Both the position numbers and the translations under genes were made by a program. A stretch of 64,000 bases of DNA from Pegoplata infirma (lineage: Eukaryota; Arthropoda; Insecta; Diptera; Anthomyiidae): NCBI GenBank assembly GCA_963921195.1, contig OY992539.1:38758518-38822517 (forward strand), read 5' to 3'. Shown in pieces: positions 63,820 to 64,000 of the stretch (the stretch's first letter is position 1; every line of letters begins with the position of its first letter). The notes under the pieces are model-generated. The model searched no databases. It saw nothing but the letters and a program-made list of their open reading frames with translations, and had not been told where the DNA came from.

Positions 63820-64000
63820 AGGAAAGAGGGAGTAGTGTTTGAGGACATTTAATTTGAATTTTTCTTAATTGTAGCCTACTGGGAAGACTTCTGCTGGGAG
63901 TTTATTCCACATACGGCTAGTTCGACCGAGAAACGAATTTTCCATGTAATGCGTTGTGCGAGACATTGGACAGTCTACTACAAAGGGTTGTGAACTACTG
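63820..64000 (-). pseudogene. C-terminal end of another LINE reverse transcriptase
   Basis: On the minus strand, coming from outside the window: PMSRTTHYMENSFLGRTSRMWNKLPAEVFPVGYN, a stop, then EKFKLNVLKHY. RTSRxWNxLPAEVFPxxYN followed by FKxNVxxH is the usual C-terminal end of a group of insect LINE reverse transcriptases. A stop codon after GYN suggests decay. The rest of the element lies beyond 64000. Confidence 0.7.

Overview
The window looks like a repeat-dominated, AT-rich piece of an insect genome, most likely a higher fly (Diptera). The evidence is one apparently intact LOA/R1-group non-LTR retrotransposon, a 5'-truncated RTE/CR1-type retrotransposon, and many copies of a dispersed repeat (a stretch of GGACGGACATCGCTAGAATG type followed by a GATCACTGATCAA motif) that resembles a sequence I know to be scattered through fly genomes. 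I see no bacterial gene organisation, no CRISPR, and no convincing host protein-coding gene. The non-repetitive islands could be intron or intergenic DNA.

Layout. 1-1392: a perfect (ATTT)n tract running into a 200-base assembly gap. 2-7.3 kb: fold-back repeats, an A-rich array and a ~130-bp satellite split by an 842-bp TA-flanked element that carries two tRNA-like modules. 8-16 kb: nested terminal-inverted-repeat (TIR) elements, two of them with an empty-site paralogue elsewhere in the window, and a graveyard of at least four retrotransposon fragments (11.1-13.2 kb). 16-23 kb: a CCGGGAATACC-rich element, fold-back copies and a 17-bp tandem array. 24-35 kb: TIR elements, two more of which carry tRNA-like modules, and three fold-back elements with 3-bp or 8-bp target duplications. 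37.1-39.5 kb: the RTE/CR1-type insertion on the minus strand with a 13-bp target duplication. 40.8-41.5 kb: a second 17-bp array. 42.3-51.5 kb: satellite arrays and a 2.77-kb exact tandem duplication that contains a hAT-like element full of palindromic minisatellite monomers. 53.0-56.3 kb: a 3.34-kb hAT-like fold-back element with other elements inside it. 56.3-61.8 kb: the intact LOA-type retrotransposon (ORF1 + ORF2, tail of CCTAA repeats). 61.8-64 kb: scrambled relatives of it and the end of another LINE.

How the parts work together. Only the LOA-type element encodes a complete set of visible functions: an ORF1 protein, presumably RNA-binding, and an ORF2 protein with apurinic-type endonuclease, reverse transcriptase, RNase H and a C-terminal CCHC motif. 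All TIR elements are non-autonomous here and no transposase was found. Many of them share TA target sites and a terminus of the form TA-CAC followed by an A-run, so one absent transposase lineage could have moved elements with quite different interiors. The most unusual pattern is that three such elements (6210-7051, 27733-28446, and one at about 32630-33180 whose ends are less certain) carry tRNA-like pol III promoter modules with A and B boxes at the canonical 43-44-base spacing.
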